A DNA stretch of 64,000 bases, from NCBI RefSeq assembly GCF_040954645.1, contig NC_092807.1:53782981-53846980 (forward strand), in the 5' to 3' direction. This DNA is from Diabrotica undecimpunctata (taxonomy: Eukaryota > Arthropoda > Insecta > Coleoptera > Chrysomelidae). The notes under the pieces are model-generated. The model was not told the DNA's origin, ran no database searches, and saw only the letters and a program-made list of their open reading frames with translations. This document shows positions 62,261-64,000 of this stretch, in pieces (the first letter of the stretch is position 1; each line of letters begins with the position of its first letter). Made by a program: the position numbers and the translations under genes.

Positions 62261-62429
62261 CAATAATATTCATGCTGCAGCGTCTGGTGACTACATCATC
62301 AGGCGCTATTTAGAAAAATGCATGTTGAATAATTTTTTCAGATTTTTGAAATTAATGCATCGCTCATAGCGCTAGAAAGTCACTGAAGCCACATAAGGAG
62401 CTAAAAATGTGTCTTAATGGGTTTCTTAA
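62261..62429. other. Unassigned sequence
   Basis: Short gap between the LTR leader and the open frame at 62430; nothing recognised. Confidence 0.35.
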
Positions 62430-62675
62430 TATGTTATATCAAGCGCCTTATCCCAAATAAGAATACAGCTGAGTGCAAAATTAACATCTTATCCCGCCAT
62501 AGCCTTTATTACCGAGCTTTTTCAAAAGAGTAAAATGTCGGTTATTTTAAGACAATATTATGAGGGAAAATATATTAATCGCACTGTTACAAGAGTATTT
62601 TTAAATGTTACTCCTGTAGTTATAGATGCTTTATCCTATTTTGTATGTCCTGATAATGCCGTTTATTTTCCCTAA
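62430..62675 (+). other. 81-codon open stretch of unknown origin
   Basis: An open frame ending at TAA 62673-62675 reads SAKLTSYPAIAFITELFQKS, then KMSVILRQYYEGKYINRTVT and RVFLNVTPVVIDALSYFVCP. There is an internal ATG at 62535. Composition looks protein-like (mixed hydrophobic and charged residues, few Asn/Lys runs), unlike chance AT-rich openings nearby. I do not recognise the family. It could be a broken fragment of an inserted element; its upstream end has no start codon. It ends 165 bp before exon 5 of the collagen-like gene. Confidence 0.35.
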
Positions 62676-62840
62676 CAATTATAGCGCTCCTCACTTTGCC
62701 GATATTATCCAAATGTGGACAGTGATATAAGTTGTAACCAGTATAATATTACACTGTTAGTTTCTGAAATTTTATTAAATGAATTATATAATTTAATTGG
62801 TAATAAACACACAGTAATAGCATTTCTTTTATAATTTCAG

Positions 62841-62878
62841 GTGAACAAGGCTCCTGTAGTGAATTAGGCAGTTTGTGA
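62841..62878 (+). CDS. Candidate collagen-like secreted protein, exon 5 (C-terminus, stop)
   Basis: Acceptor CTTTTATAATTTCAG, then GT completes the split Gly codon and the frame reads EQGSCSELGSL and stops (TGA 62876-62878). GEQ continues the Gly-X-Y register for one last triplet, then GSC ends the helix with a Cys. A single terminal Cys could cross-link chains. With the other four exons the product is about 111 residues. The length is very small for a collagen, but all four exon joins keep the frame. Confidence 0.7.
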
Positions 62879-62948
62879 TGTTGCACTGAATTAATATTAA
62901 ACAAAAAATTTAAAACATGTGTAGATTTTCTCATTGTTATATAATCCA

Positions 62949-62954
62949 AATAAA
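62949..62954 (+). terminator. Polyadenylation signal AATAAA
   Basis: AATAAA 71 bp after the stop codon, a normal distance for a short 3' UTR of the collagen-like gene. Confidence 0.5.
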
Positions 62955-63049
62955 TATCGTTAAAACATATAAAAGGTATTATTATATATATTATATATTT
63001 TGGTCAACAATTTTAAATATCATATCCCAGTTAAAATAAATCCATCAGA

Positions 63050-63186
63050 GAGAATGAACGAGTGTTAAGAGTACGAAATTACGCAACGAGTACGCAACCA
63101 AGGCGAAGGATTGGAAAGAATGAAAGCTGATCCTAGAACAGGCCAAGATCCACTATGAGTTGTAGTGCCAATGATGATGATGACCC
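63050..63186 (+). mobile_element. RTE-like LINE 3' terminus with (ATG)n tail
   Basis: One frame reads DWKE, a stop, then KLILEQAKIHYEL and a stop, the usual C-terminus of RTE-like LINEs (compare DKDWREILEEARTHVGL near 52540). The tail ATGATGATGATGA follows at 63173-63184. Confidence 0.6.
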
Positions 63187-64000
63187 CAGTGTAAATATTA
63201 TTTTGATGAAAAATTAACAAAAATTTAAACAAGGTTTGTTCATCTTTATAAACATGTCAGGCAACTAGTAGTATTTACTTATTTTTATTACCAAAAATGG
63301 AAAAAAATATCAAATTTTAACGATAAAGATGGAAATATCATTACCATCATCACCATCTGTTATATACTAAGTGTTTTTATAAAATTATTAAAATATTCCA
63401 TAATTGGACAAGAAGTAACATATCGGATTCTTGACTGGTTACAAAAGAACTAAATTTTGTTTGAATTTTTTTCCTGTTTTTGGTCCTTTTTTACTTGATG
63501 TCATGCTAAAGTCACAGTACAGTTTTTTTCTTCAAAAACCAACCAACATGATTAAAAAAAAAGATTTCATTCTTAGAAGAGTTTATTTCAGTCATGCATA
63601 AAACTCATTATATTATAACTAAACCACTTGGGTTTAAAATGCTTACCGTCGCCAGATTTTTTGAATTTTCTTTATAATTTCTTCTTTTATAAAATCGTAA
63701 AATTCTGTTTTTTATTTTTCTTTTAATTTATATTTAATTGGTGTCAAGTATTTGGGAATGTTTTATAGGAATCCATTTTTTAATCCTATTTTTATAGTTG
63801 CCGTCCTTTGGGTAACACGATGGACCATGGCATTTTTTTATGTAAAAGTGGTTTCAGTTAAATTAGCCGAAACTTTGTTGAGAGGTGGCTTTGTTTACGC
63901 TGATCAAGTTTTATTTGCGCTAAGACAAAGAAATCAATGTTTTTTGAATTACAGAGATTTAAACAGTAGATTTTTAGTCCTTTTGAATAATACATATTTG
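63187..64000. other. Unassigned AT-rich sequence
   Basis: No clear gene. A block at 63780-63970 is less AT-rich and reads YSCRPLGNTMDHGIFLCKSG in one frame, with stops soon after; it may be the edge of another element that continues beyond the window. Confidence 0.35.

Overview
The window looks like a transposon-rich, AT-rich stretch of an insect chromosome. The mixture of Jockey-like, R1-like, I-like and RTE-like LINEs, piggyBac, a Penelope-like element and short-intron collagen exons fits an arthropod, and a beetle is plausible. The sequence alone does not fix the species. No bacterial-type operons, rRNA genes, tRNA genes or CRISPR arrays are seen.

The one candidate host gene is easy to miss because its exons are tiny. 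Five exons on the + strand (8287-8334, 47628-47691, 56955-57059, 57446-57526, 62841-62878) have good splice sites and fully compatible phases. Together they give about 111 residues: a signal peptide, a short charged segment and about 16 interrupted Gly-X-Y triplets ending in a stop, with AATAAA at 62949. All the larger transposon blocks between exon 1 and exon 5 are intronic; intron 1 alone is 39.3 kb.

Layout. 1-8.2 kb: a 1.45-kb non-autonomous repeat and a decayed I-like LINE. 9.1-11.3 kb: two head-to-head piggyBac remnants. 11.3-17.3 kb: a graveyard of LINE fragments, including an R1-like one. 19.1-47.5 kb: a roughly 28-kb imperfect palindrome centred on a (TA)n tract at 33,120, with (TA)n tracts at its outer edges. 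Its arms carry mirrored LINE pieces. The inner 7 kb of each arm is nearly identical between arms and the outer part is more diverged. A smaller inverted duplication lies inside the left arm and a nearly complete RTE-like LINE has inserted in the right arm. 48.2-50.0 kb: an inverted second copy of the 1.45-kb repeat, itself carrying a 232-bp insertion with a 14-bp target-site duplication and a hammerhead-like core. 50-56.6 kb: RTE-like LINE, Penelope-like GIY-YIG fragment, and a Jockey-like LINE with a long open RT frame. 58-63.2 kb: further LINE fragments, including one LINE cleanly inserted into another, and a short LTR.

Clade names for LINE fragments are tentative, read from motifs by eye. 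Percent identities are rough impressions from short hand alignments.
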